Source: Podaxis mareebaensis (taxonomy: Eukaryota > Basidiomycota > Agaricomycetes > Agaricales > Agaricaceae). From it: DNA of 45,790 nucleotides. The stretch spans positions 1 through 45,790 of the forward strand of contig JAEUWP010000236.1 of assembly GCA_018524725.1 (NCBI GenBank), given 5' to 3'. A program made the position numbers and the translations under genes. Positions 9,442 to 21,545 of this stretch are shown here, in pieces. Position 1 is the first letter of the stretch; the number at the start of each line of letters is the position of its first letter. The notes beneath the pieces were generated by a model. It searched no databases. It saw only the letters and a list, made by a program, of their open reading frames with translations, and was not told where the DNA came from.

Positions 9442-11566
9442 TTCTTCCTCCTGGCCGCCCCCATCCTCTTCCTCAGCACCACCTTCCAGCACTCCAGATC
9501 TCAACCTCTTTCATCCTCCTCCAGTGCAACACCCTCTCAATCCTCTTCCACCTCTGAGGCTATCTTCTCAAGTGCGCCTCCACCGCTATCACCCGGCAGC
9601 ACACCAACCCCACCTCCATCCAGCCCATCGACCCCAAACCACACATTCACAACTTCATTCGCAACAATCGTCACAACACTAGGCAACGGATCCGTATCAA
9701 CTGTATGTCTCCCCTTCTCCCAACACTACTCGTAAAGAGTCTAACTAATATTAACCACGGCCGCCTCACGAACCTAATCTATGAATAGTCCATCTTGGTC
9801 CCCCCAACGTCCCTCTTCACTGCAATTTCTCAGCCCAATCCTCAGAATCGCGTCGGAATCGTCGCAGGGATGGCCCCTATGGGCGCCGCCATCCCCCTCA
9901 TTATCCTCAGTGTCATCTTTGCGTTCAGGCGTAACCGTCTCCGGAAATTATGGCACGAAATCGCTTTGCGTAGTAGCAAAGGTAGGAAAGAACGGAAGGG
10001 TTATTGGAGGATGAAGATTTCGATGATGTCCCGTTTGGATGGGGTGCTGGGGGAGTTAGTATGCCGATGTATAGGGACTTAGGATCAGAAGGGCATAGTC
10101 GGATTCCGAGTGGTATGAGTTCGGGATTTGATACTGGACCTGGTGTTTATCAACCGGATTCATCTACGGCGTATAATCCATCCAAGAACCCATCCTTGTC
10201 ACCTTCACAACTGTTCACACCGATTACTCACTCCGGTCCAGGTCCAAGTGCATATACCCATTCTTCACATTCACCCGCACCTTCACTCTTCCGCGCACGC
10301 GCCTCCGGGTCTGGATCGATTTTCCGAGAGGAGGGTGTCTGGCCTCCACCTGGGGAGGGAAGTGATTTCGTTAACCCGTTTGCTGAGTATGTGAGACAGG
10401 TGAGCGATGAAGTGGGTGGAGAGTTAGGGAGAGTCGTTAGAGATGTTATGGGTCCCGAAAACTCGAATTCTAGGATCAAGTCTGACGCCAGTTCATTGAC
10501 GACCTCGTCGGTACCTGTTACTATGTGTATTGCTCAAGCCGCACCTCCACCTGAACAGACTTCGACCTCGACATCTATACCCAATCCTAATGTTAGAAAA
10601 ACAGCTTTGGCTCCCTGTGGCTCGCCTACTGCTGCGAGTCTTGACCAAATTCGATCATCAACGTCAACACTACCTACTGCTGGAGGCAAGGCTATATGAT
10701 CATACGAATACATTGATACACCTCGCATAGTTGCTATACTGGTGCCTATGACGCCTAGCCATCGACAAGCCCTACGCCCGTGACAACTAGATCTGTATCA
10801 TCCGGCACAGAACAAGGTTCTACGACTACCACTCCGACCCAAACTACTTTCGCTCAATCTCCCGCACCTTGAATCCAAATACGAAGCTCCCCTCGACGCG
10901 AAGCAATACCACGAAGAGTACCGGAACGGACACCTCGGCATCTATGTATTCTACGTCCGGGAGTAGCGCGAGAACGTCCAAGTTTGGACTAATGAGTCTC
11001 AGATCGGCGCCTCCCCCAGTAGTGCCAACATTACCTACTCAGTATCAAACAAGAATTCGGGTATAGAAGGAACGGGGGCTAGTAGGGCGAGTTTGGCTTT
11101 ACGGCACCGAGTATCCCTCCCAGTTCGGGCTCGAAGGTATGTGAGAAATTCTCGACGAAGAAATCCAGTGCGTATTTGCAGAGATCTGTTGCGCCTTCTA
11201 CTGCTTCCATGGGGAGTGGGACGAATACGGTGCCAGGGTATGTGTATTCGCAGGTTTCTGCTCCGTATGAAATGGATTAGTCCGGTTCTGCTGGATCTAC
11301 GAGTTCGAGTGGTACAGCTGTTAATGTGGGTGGGCCGCTACTGGTGGATTTGACGTCGGTGAAGAGCGATGGTGCGTTGGGGTTGTATGGGGAAGGTGTG
11401 GCTCTGTCTGGGCCGTCTATATCGTCGACGGTTGCAGCTACCCCGAGTTCGTCGGGACTCAAGGTACAAGCGTCGCAACCGCAAAAGCCGAGTCCGTTGG
11501 CGGGAGCGCTGTCGTCAGATGCCAAGTTTTTTTTTGAGGGCGTAAGAGTTTGTGGCGGTTGTTGAT
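9442..11566 (+). pseudogene. Ser/Thr-rich single-pass membrane protein gene, apparently decayed
   Basis: The parts read as a cell-surface protein: a signal-like segment at 9442 (FFLLAAPILFLSTT), a Ser/Thr/Pro-rich stalk to 9702, an intron 9703-9788, and one membrane helix (GIVAGMAPMGAAIPLIILSV) followed by a basic stretch. A cytoplasmic tail then starts with LLEDEDFDDVPFGWG. Joining the basic stretch to the tail needs either a 68-nt intron (9931-9998) or a 1-nt frameshift. After the stop at 10697-10699 the Ser/Thr-rich tail resumes in another frame at 10759, in a third at about 10867, and back again near 11103, with an in-frame TAG at about 11278 before the last piece ends at 11566. This pattern suggests an inactivated gene. 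Assembly error or unusual splicing is the alternative. No specific function is recognised. Confidence 0.55.
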
Positions 11567-12108
11567 CCATGGTCGTGACTGCTCATTGTTGCAAGTACGA
11601 GACATTCTTGCTTTCCTACTTTTTCACCATGTTCATATATTCAGCTTGGACTTGAATTCGGAACGTAGATGATGGTCATGTTTTAAGACAAGTAATGTAA
11701 TACCGCTCATTTTGTGGGGGGGAATTGTGCGCGTTCAGAGGGGACAAGCGTCGTAGTCAATGAGAGATTTAGGTTGAAGGCTTATGATAATAGGACAGCG
11801 AATAGCGGGAAATTCTATATCTATACTACAAGAAGTACAAGACTTTATATCCCAAGGAAAAGGTCAATACAGACTGGTCAAGGCATGGCGCAGTTTATCC
11901 TGCGAAAAGCGCCATAAAGGCTGTGAAGCGTCGTCGAATATCAAGAGAAAATCTATACATATGATTTGTCAAGCCACCGTGGCTAAAACACAATCGAAGC
12001 GCGTCGATACACCGGTTCCTAAGGCAGCCGAGTGGCTGCTCCACAATTTGTTTAGAAAATGAGATGGCCTTGGCTCGACCTCGAACGGCCAAACTCCAAT
12101 GGTGATTA
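11567..12108. other. Intergenic interval, nothing recognised
   Basis: This lies between two convergently oriented genes. It contains AT-rich stretches and a T-run near 11525, but no supported gene or RNA. Confidence 0.5.
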
Positions 12109-13660
12109 CTAGTTACCGGGACATCCAAGCTGCCAAAATTGGTCAACCCTTGAGAGTATGACGAACTGAAGGAAACAACATACTCCATCGAAAATTTCTT
12201 CAACCTTGGTCAGCTCAACCGACGTGTCGATGTTCTTCCCCATAGCTGCCTGAAAACGCCGCCGGTGGTGTACCGTGTCATCCTGAGCTTCGTCCATAGC
12301 TTCCCGTGTTATCCCTTTCGATTCCAGTGCTTGTACAATTTCATGGCATGACGGGCGATCACCAGCGTTCACCTTCCAACATTGATTCATAAGTTCGGAC
12401 ATGTAGTCACTGATCCCTGCTAGAGCGTCTGCTGGTTCCGACCCACACGGTAACTGGCCCCGGGATAACTTCCGAATGATTTGTGGGTCTCCGCGGCATT
12501 CATGGAACGGGAGCAGCCCAGTCAGTACCTGTTGTTCAAAGTTTAATCGGCGTATCAGTGGGACAATTTACTCATACCTACCTCCAAACAGATACATCCG
12601 AAGGCCCATATATCGCTCGCGGGGGTCAAGCAGGGACTGTCCTCTTCAACTAGTTCAGGAGCAGCCCAACGATACGAACAGCCCTGAACAGTAGTAGCTC
12701 CAATTGTGTAGGCTAATGTTCTGTCAGTTCGGAGAAAAGACAGCCCGAAATCAGTGATGCAGGCCCTTCCGAAATCATTCACGAGAATGTTCATCTGTGC
12801 ACCGAGTCAGCAATGGATTCAAGTTGGATCAAGGGTATACAATACCCCTTTGAGGTCACCATGAACCAGGCTCTCTTCGTGGAGATATTCAAGACCAAGG
12901 GCAATGTCGTAGATCTTAGGATCAAATTGAGTAACTCTGAGAGTGCGAGAGAGTTAGGGCACTGACAAGTGGCTCACGTGGTGTACCGGGGTTCTTTTTA
13001 AGATATACAACGATATTGCCATTGCTCATCCAAGGAGACACTAGACAAACACGTTTGCGTGTTTCATCGAGGTAATAAGCACCATAGAAGGGGACTACGT
13101 TGGAATGATCCAATTGGCGCCACAGGATTGCTTCTTTGGCACAAGCCTATTGGTAACATGAATGAGCATAAGAAACTTAGTGAATAGGGAATAGGGGATA
13201 TACCCTCAACATGGCATCTGTATCCGAGCTCTGGTTCGTACGTACGATCTTCAGACAGAGGATTTGTTCGTCTTTGCGTCCTCGATAAACATCGCTGAAC
13301 CCTCCACCGTCCTCACATGTGCCGATATCTATACCTTGAAGGACGTAGCACCGAGGATATAATTTCGTGGCCTTGCAGAGCTTGTAAAGCACAATCACCA
13401 TATGCTTTCGAAGCCAGGGTATTGAGATATTTGACTGAATGAGAGCCTGTGAAGCAAGATTAGGTTGATCAGGAGAAATCAATCAGACGAATGGCGAGAT
13501 GCTCACCGAGTCTAAAAAGTCTATCACCAGTTGTGCGCATTCATCCTTCAGTCCAAGGAGAGCGTCTCGCTTCCGTTTATTAAGCAAAATATCTGAGAGT
13601 GTCTCCAAGAGGTTCTCGTTTGACGTCTGAACAAGTGCAAAATCCCCCGGTCTATTCCCA
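12109..13660 (-). other. Kinase module of the NLR gene
   Basis: The kinase comes with the helical lead-in seen in stand-alone agaricomycete TKL-like kinases: NLLETLSDILLNKRKRDALL, then IPWLRKHMVIVLYKLCKATK and LYPRCYVLQGI. The first part of this lead-in is encoded at the 3' end of the WD40 exon, before the 60-nt intron 13447-13506. The 3' end of the module (WKVNAGDRPSCHEIV) is followed by about 80 residues without a known domain. Confidence 0.75.
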
Positions 13661-16600
13661 TTCATCCCTTTGCTTGCATCAGTAGAAGCACCATTGTAAC
13701 CCAAGAATGATGGTGTCGAAGACAATGCAGATTGCGTGGGCCTCATGAATCCTGTCAGAATAACTATAGAGCCAGATGCATATCCAAAACAGGCTTTGTC
13801 GGCAGAAAACGCACATGAACTGATACCCCGATAAGAAGGGGGAATCCAGCAGTGAAGATGTGCGCCCACCACCCAGTGGCCATCATCAGACAAGGAAAGG
13901 GAAAAGGGATGAGACCGGAGTTTAATGTTGTGTGAATCATCGGTCAGAACGTGGGCTCCATCTGTAGTCAAGTTCCAGACTCTACCACGGCCAAGCCGCA
14001 ATGAGACAACCTGCATGCCATCATGCGAAAAAGAAACAGATGTCACCGAACCCTCGTAGCCCTCCAGCTTGGCTTCCAACCCGCCCGTCATCGCATTCCA
14101 AATCCTGACTGTCTGATCATATGATCCGGAGGCAACCCGCGTGCTGTCGGGCGAAAAGGCGACAGATGCCACCCAATGTGTGTGGCCCTCCAGCTTGGCT
14201 TCCAACCCACCCGTCGTCACATTCCAAATCCTGACTGTCCAATCAAGTGATCCAGAGGCAACCCGCATGCTGTCGGGCGAAAAAGCGACAGACATTACCC
14301 AATTTGTGTGGCCTTCCAGCTTGGCTACCAACCGACCTGTCATCGCATTCCAAATCTTGAGTGTCTGATCATACGATCCAGAGGCAACCCGTGTGCCGTC
14401 GGGCGAAAAAGCAACAGATGTCACCGAACCCGTGTGGCCCTCCAGCTTGGCTTCCAACCTACCCGTCGTCACAGCCCAAATCCTGACTGTCTGATCATAC
14501 GATCCAGAGGCAACCCGCATGCTGTCGGGCGAAAAAGCGACAGATGTCACCGAACCCATGTGGCCCTCCAGCTTGGCTTCCAACCCACCCGTCATCACAT
14601 CCCAAATCCCGACTGTGCAATCAAATGAGCCAGAGGCAACCCGCATGCTATCAGGCGAAAAAGCTAGAGATGTCACCCAATGTGTGTGGCCCTTCAGCTT
14701 GGCTTCCAACCCACCCGTCGTCGCATTCCGAACTCTGACCGTCTCATCGTCTGATCCGGAGGCAACCCACATGCCGTCGGGTGAAAAAGCAACAGATGTC
14801 ACCCAATGTGTATGGCCCTCTAGCTTAGCTTCCAACCCACCCGTCATCGCATTCCAAATCCTGACTGTCTGATCATACGATCCGGAGGCAACCCGCATGC
14901 TGTCGGGGGAGAAAGCGACAGATGTCACCCAATGTGTGTGGCTCTCCAGCTTGGCTTCCAACCCACCCGTTGTCGCATTCCAAATCCTGACTGTCTGATC
15001 GTATGATCCGGAGGCAACCCGCATGCTGTCGGGCGAAAAAGCGACAGATGTAATCCAATGTGTGTGGCCCTCCAGCTTAGCCTCCAACCTACCCGTCACC
15101 GTGTTCCAAATCCTGACTGTCTGATCATATGATCCGGAGGCAACCCGTGTGCTGTTGGGCGAAAAAGCGACAGATGCTACAGAATGCGTGTGGCCCTCCA
15201 GCGTGGCTTCCAAACCACCCGTCATCGCATTCCAAACTCTGACCGTCTCATCATCTGATCCGGAGGCAACCCACATGCCGTTGGGCGAGAAAGCGACAGA
15301 TGCCACCGAACCCATGTGGCCCTCCAGCCTGGCTGACAACCAGCCCGTCGTTGCATTCCAAATCCCGACTGTCCTATCGTCCGATCCTGAAACAACCCGC
15401 GTGCCATCACACGAAAAAGCGACAGATCTCACCCGACGCGTGTGGCCTTCCAGCTCGGCTTCCAACTCGCCTGTCGTCGCATTCCACACCCTGACCATGC
15501 CGTCGTCCAATCCGGAGACAATTTGTCTACTGTCATTGGAGAATGCGATGGAATTAACCACTGAACCCCCTTTGATGCAAAGCACCATCGGTCCCCATGA
15601 GTCAGGTACACCTAGTGTGATCCTCGCCGTCTGCTTCACCTGCGCACCATAGATTCGACGCATCAACGAATTCTTGGGAATCCAGGTGAATGTAGATTGG
15701 TAAACCTCGAAGCAATGCTGCTCAATACACTCGAAACTCAGCTGCAAGGATTGACGGGCCTCATCAACAAGTGGTTGTAAATCTTCAACACCTGTAATAT
15801 GGATGCCCTGCCATGGCGTTAGCACATGAAACTGACTTTCTCCTATTAACACTTACCGAGATAGCGCCACTTGCACTGAGAAGCGAATAGACTCCTGATT
15901 TCAGTCGCCCGACCACACTTAAACACTCCATCCAGTGCAAGAGGTGGGTTTCCAGGAAGATGCGTAGAGCACTGATAAGAGCTGGCTGGCTTGAGTCTCG
16001 GACCTCACTCAAATGCACGGCCCAGTAGACGCATGCGTATTTGAGAGCCTCGGAAATTTTGCTGGCATTCTCAGGTGGGTTCCTTCTGTCCATGTGTGAG
16101 ACAGTCAACTCTTCAGGGGTATCACAGATGTTATATCTAAGTGACCTGTTCATGAGCTCCAAGCATTTGAGTGCAAGGTCTGCATGGGCGCTGGCCGGGT
16201 GAAGAGGAGTGAAAGGGGAGAACTGGTTTGGTGGACACCGTTTGGGGTTTATGAGGAAGGCGGGGAAAGACGCATGAAAAGGAGAGACAGCGGCGTTTTT
16301 TTCAGTGGGGGTGTGAATGACGGAGTTGAAATGCGATAAATAGGTGACGGGATCTGATATACCCGACAGTACAGAAAGGGCGTTCATAGATAGCGGACGC
16401 CGGAGAAATATAACAAACGAGAGAAGGGTTTCCATGCGTGACAATTCTTCCTCTTCCCGACCATCACAGGCACAGGTAAGAATATGTCCATAGAGCCCGT
16501 CAATGACTGAAGTCTGTTCCCGTCTCCATACCCGCATTGCCAACAGCGTGAGCCGTTGTTTGTAGTTGCGTCCGCCCTCTCGAATATAGCGCTGGCCCGT

Positions 16601-18393
16601 AGATGCGTAGACGAAAAGTTTCCCAGAATCCTTGACGATTTGAGACAGTTCGCTTTCTGGAGGCCATCCGTCCTTGCCGATAGGATCCCAGATCCTCTTT
16701 ATCTCAGCTAACGATTCCTTCATATACAATCGAATGTCGCTCTCCACTATATCTCTCTCGATCTCGTGAAGCAAGAAGGTATCATGGGAACCCTGCGAGG
16801 AATTAAAGGCGGAGGGAATGAGGTGGTCAGCTCTGCTGGTAAGGAAGAACTTGAGGGGGAGGCCCGATGCGGCACTGAGAATGAGCTGAATGAGGCGGAA
16901 GACGAAATGAGGGTTTGTGCATTCGTCGAGAGCATCGATAACGACAGTCTTATAAACATTGGCCTGGCCACCAACAACGGTCTGTAACGGGCCACTAATG
17001 AGCTTTTGGAACTGCCCCTTGAAGTCGTTCGACTCGACTAGGTCGGGGTCCTTTTTGAGGACTTTCGCAACCTCCACTTTGAGAGTAGGCGAAGTCTTGA
17101 CGAGGCTGTATGCAACACTCGGGATGATGAGACGCGGATTACTGGCTCCTTCTGAGGCCCGAGAACAAAAGAAACTGGCCCCGAGCATCTGCCGTTTGTC
17201 CAAGAGCTCACACAGCGACTGTGCAATCGTCGACTTCCCAGTGCCGGCCATCCCCATCAGCCAATACACCTTGACACCCTGCTCGTCAGAAGCCCAGGCT
17301 TCCAATCTTTCAAGGACATTAACACGTGTGCCTGGCATGCATCCAGTGGGATCGCCATAGGCGGAGTGCCGACTTTTATACGAAGCACTCTCAAGGCGAA
17401 GTTTGTCTATTGACCCTGTCATGGCTTGAGCTTCATATATTGACATTCTCACAAGAACGAGCAGCTTACGAGAATTCAGCATCTGCTGACGGAATATATG
17501 AGCCAGTATGTGCTTCCTCAGACACGGGATTGCTTACCAGTAGCATATTCTGCATGGTTACATTGGTGGGAAACTGTATATCGATCTGTGGAGCGCGGTG
17601 AGCATGGTGGATACATGAGCACAATCCGTGTTTGAATACCTACTTGGAAGAGATCGCAAACAATGTTGAGGTCCCTCAATGTCTTTTGTATCGTCCCGCG
17701 ATCGTTAGAAAACTTGGCCACGCGGTCCAGTAATGGTAGATTTTGCAAGTGCTTGATGCCTTCAACCAAGTTCTCGATAGCTCTGCGGGATGACAAAAGA
17801 AAAGTCAGATGCTAATCCAAGAGGCGAGGCTGGCACGCACGTGGAAAAACTTTTGACTCTCTCTTCAATCACGCTCAGCGCTCCTTCTTTCTTGTATCTT
17901 TCCATGAGTGATAGGATGGCCTTCGATCTTGTCTCGAGCTCCTTTAGCTCGTCGATATTCGTGGGTAAGCCCTGCAGATCGGAGCTCAATGAGGCGAATA
18001 CGACAGATATGGCTTGCTCACATCAAAGATTTTATGAATCGTCAAGAATACGGCGGCAGCAGTTTCCAGGGGCGGGCAGGAATCCACGCAATCCTTGAGT
18101 CTTTCGGTTACAACCACTAATCCATCAAGGACATCTCTGCCCACTGTGGTCAGTTTCTCGTGTAGTGTAGGCCTGTCTTGCTGCAGTGTCTGAACGACTG
18201 CCTGACATTCGTTATCGGGGGGAGGCGTTCCAACTCTTTGGAGGACCTGCGAAGCTGCAGAGTCCTCAAGGGCCGAGGACCTTGCGTTGTCTTCAGAGAT
18301 ACCATCCGTCTTTTTCTTTTCAAAGCGTTGCTGAAAAGAGGACATTGTGAATGGATAAGTCGTGGACAAAGGCGCAGTGGATGGGGTCAACAT
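12109..18393 (-). CDS. NLR-type protein: helical N-domain, NACHT, 13 WD40 repeats, C-terminal protein kinase
   Basis: Eleven exons join with consistent phase: 18393-18022, 17971-17841, 17782-17644, 17585-17538, 17482-15857, 15807-13507, 13446-13204, 13146-12978, 12934-12846, 12794-12582 and 12528-12109. They give about 1,916 residues (1,900 if ATG 18345 is used). Order: a helical N-terminal domain typical of agaricomycete STAND proteins (LETAAAVFLTIHKIFD); NACHT with Walker A GMAGTGKST near residue 307 and Walker B VVIDALDEC near 413; WD40 repeats from about 842 to 1405; then a TKL-like kinase with glycine loop GGGFSDVYRG, LCLKIV lysine, HGDLKGMN, TDFGLS, AAPE and SDIWAFG. All catalytic residues are present. 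NACHT-WD40 proteins are known fungal NLR-type sensors of non-self. A kinase as built-in output is inferred from the model. An ATG-less kinase start and the shared exon support one gene. Confidence 0.8.
14035..15570 (-). repeat. Tandem 126-bp WD40-coding repeats, 13 units
   Basis: Thirteen units of 42 codons are built on the pattern HTHWVTSVAFSPDSMRVASG followed by SYDQTVRIWNAMTGGLEAK. The inner units differ at only a few codons, while the outer two are more diverged. Variation is concentrated at set columns: the two residues after HT, S/G and M/T after SPD, and Y/D/F/L and Q/E/C/W around the SxDxT turn. Near-identity of the DNA indicates recent unit exchange. Confidence 0.9.
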
Positions 18394-19065
18394 GCAGGTG
18401 GGATAATTGTGATGTGTTGGCCTCGAAGCATCAGAGTAGCGCTCTCATGTGAAAGCTCTCACGTCGATAGTGGGAGTTGAGTGGAAAGGTATGAGTAATG
18501 ACAGCACCTTGGTGCCTACCACCCACCATTCAATGCGATAAAGTACTTAATGTTGCTACCGAAATTCAATATGTCGAAGTGAACCGAAGCAAGTTCGACC
18601 TCGGTTCGACACGTCGGGGAACCCGAGGTGTTGGAATCAAAACGGTGTGACAGGCACTTTCCCAATTAAGTAACAGTGGGCTTTATCAAGGGTCCAGCTT
18701 CAACGTTGGACGTACTTTTTCATAGTTTAACATAGGATTGCCCTCGGATCAGAGACCGTAGACTTTACTATGCAAGTCCTATGTGCATTTCTAAGAGCCA
18801 TATTTTTCCAGAATTCAGGACTTGGGAGGAATCTAAAGGGGTGAGGATCAGGGATTTGGAACGGAATGGTGGGGGTAATAGTAATGGGACCTGTTATCTG
18901 ATATGATTTTGGGAAGCGACAAGGGCGATCCGGATCAATAGGCCGGCATTTATGTGATCCCCAAAAACTCGTGAAAGTGAGCTCCCATGGACGCAGCCAT
19001 CCAACCTTCTTCTATTCATTCGCTGCTCAGTTCTCGCTGAACATAAACCGGGAATCCCCAACGCA
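18394..19065. promoter_or_regulatory. Divergent intergenic region between the NLR and THEM6-like genes
   Basis: These 672 bp separate two divergent starts. The motif GTTCGAC occurs twice within 25 bp near 18593-18610. No gene or RNA is recognised. Confidence 0.45.
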
Positions 19066-20547
19066 ATGTCGCTGCAGAGGACAGGCGTTCGAGAACTTCT
19101 GGCTCCCAATGGGCCTGTACTCAGAACAGTGCAAATGGTCACACGAACGGTCCTGGCGCTTGCCAAATGGTTGGCGATACTGTTATTTCTCATCAATGTG
19201 AAGTCGTGGCCATTGATGTGGCATAGTGAGTGTTTACACCATTGTTTGTTTTGTTGGGCTGTATCTGATCACTTTTTAATGGTTTTTAGTTCGCGTTTTC
19301 CGGCCTGTATTTCGGGTTCGATTCCAACATCAACTTGTGCTATGGCGTACTATGTTCAGCTCGAAGAGAGTTCGAGAAAAGCGTATCGACGAGTGGTTGG
19401 ATAGTATAACGCCTATTGGTGAGAATCCGCTCGATAAGGTTACGGTTTACAAGACGAGAGCAAGTGAGTTTTCTCCTTATCTTTGGTGGCCTGACGAAAG
19501 CTTACTTGGCGCTCAAGCGGTTGATGAGTGTGATTTCAATGGTCACCTCAGCAATTCTAGCTATGCCAAGGTATGTATTCTGCGCTGGATTTTTTCACCT
19601 GGCAACTAACTCTCAACTTTCTCTTCAGACCTTGGATAGCGCCCGATTTTATACAGCTATTGCAATGTTCCCTATGTTTTTCCGCTCTGGAGGTTGGATG
19701 GCCCTTGGAGGTATGCTTCAAAGGTGACTTGCTCGACGGATTTCTTGATTATGCTATTCATTCAGGAACGCACTTCATCTATCTCCGTGAGATCCCTATG
19801 ATGGCTGAATACGAAGTGAGGACGACGCTCGCTTCTTGGGATCAGAAATGGGTATGACAGATGGTCCATCTCTCACTTGCACGCATCTTAACCACGGCCT
19901 ATTAGCTTTATGTCATTCATCGCTTCGTCAGCAAGCCCAAAGGCAAGAAGTCCAAGAAGACTCCTGCAGCGTCAAAGCCCACACAAACCGGCACACCCGA
20001 TCAAGCTGTGCAAAACATCCTCCATGCATCCCTTCGTACACCTGCAGACGCGACATCTAACACCGATACTCCATCCTCCTACACTCCAATCGATGCTTCT
20101 GCACAAGAAACCTCCGCCGCGCTCAAGGCGGCAGCAGCGAGCTTAGTAGCTACGGAGGAGCCAGATGGCGCTACTCTGCACACTATCGCGGTCTCGGAAG
20201 TCTGTTTCAAAATCGGTCGCATCACCGTCCCTCCTGCACTCGCTATCGCAGCCAACGGCCTCTCTGCACCTCCATCAGAATTCGGCTCATCTCTCGTAGA
20301 ATACTCCAAGACGAATCCGCCACCACATTGGGCAAAGGCTAAGGCGGTTATGTCGGTTCCTGCTGGTGGGAGCACAAAGGCTTTGAAGGAGCTGTTCACG
20401 GGTGGATGGCGTAATGTACCGGAGAGTGAAAGGTGGTGGGATCAGGCTTTGTCTGGTGTGGTTGAGCAGAGGAGGAAGGCCCGCTTGGAGGCTGTTAGTG
20501 TACTCAGGAGTGGTATGGAGGGTGCAAAGACTTTGATCTCGATGTGA
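19066..20547 (+). CDS. THEM6-like hotdog-fold thioesterase-family membrane protein
   Basis: Six exons (19066-19225, 19290-19463, 19518-19570, 19629-19710, 19766-19851, 19906-20547) encode 398 residues. A hydrophobic segment near residues 31-44 (ALAKWLAILLFLINV) should anchor the protein. The hotdog-type core follows: VTVYKTRA, then VDECDFNGHLSNSSYAKTLD, where D-x-x-G-H-x-x-N is the typical start of the 4HBT/THEM6 fold, then THFIYLREI and TTLASWDQKWLYVIHRF. A lysine-rich and Ala/Ser/Thr-rich insert (KPKGKKSKKTPAASKP) separates the core from a conserved C-terminal part with VCFKIGRITVPPALAI and a TGGWRNVPESERWWD block. Similar long fungal homologues exist; the acyl-CoA substrate is not established. 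It converges with the LPMO gene, with 233 bp between their stops. Confidence 0.75.
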
Positions 20548-20780
20548 TTGCCTGGAGTGATTGCTGGTTTAGAGCTAAACCTTCCTCTTGTTTTATTTGA
20601 AACAGTACTAGAATATCCCATAGAGCCCGTTATTCCCCGGTCAGGTTGCTTTCTGACTTGTTTGTCATACCACTTTTCATCAATGGAGGGTCAGATGGTG
20701 CAGGAGATGGTATAAGGTCGTATTTATTGTTTCCATAGTACAAATAAACATATGGTACAAGAGCTTGAGAGCGTCTACGC

Positions 20781-21545
20781 TCATCCCCTCCAGGGGCGGG
20801 GTCCAGGGACGGTGTAGGCGGTGGGGACGGGGTTGTAGATGTTGACAGTCAAGCCAGGGTCTGTGGGTAAAGTCAGTAAAGGAACATGAGTGACAGGAAA
20901 CTATATGTATTAACTCACCACTGGATGAAACGTAGCCAGGAATGGAGACTTTGGAGGGGTTGCCAGAGCCACCACCGGTGATGTTGATCTGAGCACAGGA
21001 GATGTACCACTGAGGAGCACCGGCGACGTGCAAGCCGATCTGCTCAATACGAACGAGGTACTCGCCAGGGGGAGTGTTGGCGGGGATGGTGGTGGTCAGT
21101 TCGCTGAGGTTGAAGTCGGTGAAACCGAAGGGGTTGAAGGTGGCACCCCACTCGGCAATCTATAGGCCAAATTTATCAGCTTTCGAACGGAAAGAAGGGG
21201 ACTTAGACAAACCTTGAACCAGTTAGCGCCGGAGCCGTCCCAGCTGGCAACGGAGCCGGGAGCTTTGCCAAGATAGATGGCAGCAGGGCCTTGGTGGTAG
21301 AGGGTGTTGTCGAGTTTGAAGCCGATGGTGCTTCCGGCAGCGACGGAGACAGTCTCGGAAGCAGGCCTAGGGGAGACGTTGCAACGGATATCGTTGGAAG
21401 TCACGGACGTGACGGGAGAGTTGTTGATGGGCTGGCGGACGGCAGCCGTGGAGGTGGTGCCGCCAGCAACGAGAGTGTTCCAGATGTAGTGAGCGGAGAC
21501 GGTCTGGGAGAGGACCGCAAGGCTGACGAGAGAGAGCAACTTCAT
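20781..21545 (-). CDS. AA9 lytic polysaccharide monooxygenase, secreted
   Basis: This copper enzyme cleaves cellulose oxidatively during wood or litter decay. Three exons (21545-21213, 21159-20919, 20860-20781) encode 217 residues. The 18-residue signal peptide ends VSA, leaving His19 as the mature N-terminus, the first ligand of the copper histidine brace. The second ligand is His84 in LYHQGPAAIYLGKAP. Axial Tyr163 and Gln161 lie in GAPQWYISCAQINI, and Cys55 and Cys166 fit the conserved disulfide. IAEWG and PGEYLVRIEQIGLH are also family blocks. There is no CBM1 module; the protein stops soon after the catalytic domain (VPGPRPWRG). The start is the only ATG giving the signal peptide. Confidence 0.95.

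Noticed and set aside
12109..13482. Kinase as an independent gene
   Set aside because: There is no ATG before the conserved linker, the intergenic space would be a 60-nt canonical intron, and the kinase lead-in helices are in the WD40 exon. Kept as one gene, but transcript evidence would decide.
14035..15570. Regularly spaced repeats resembling a CRISPR array
   Set aside because: The unit is 126 bp, has no unique spacers and codes for WD40 repeats.
14141..15652. Several plus-strand open frames of 64-167 codons across the WD40 region
   Set aside because: They are antisense shadows of the 126-bp WD40 repeats; their apparent repeats simply mirror the coding strand.
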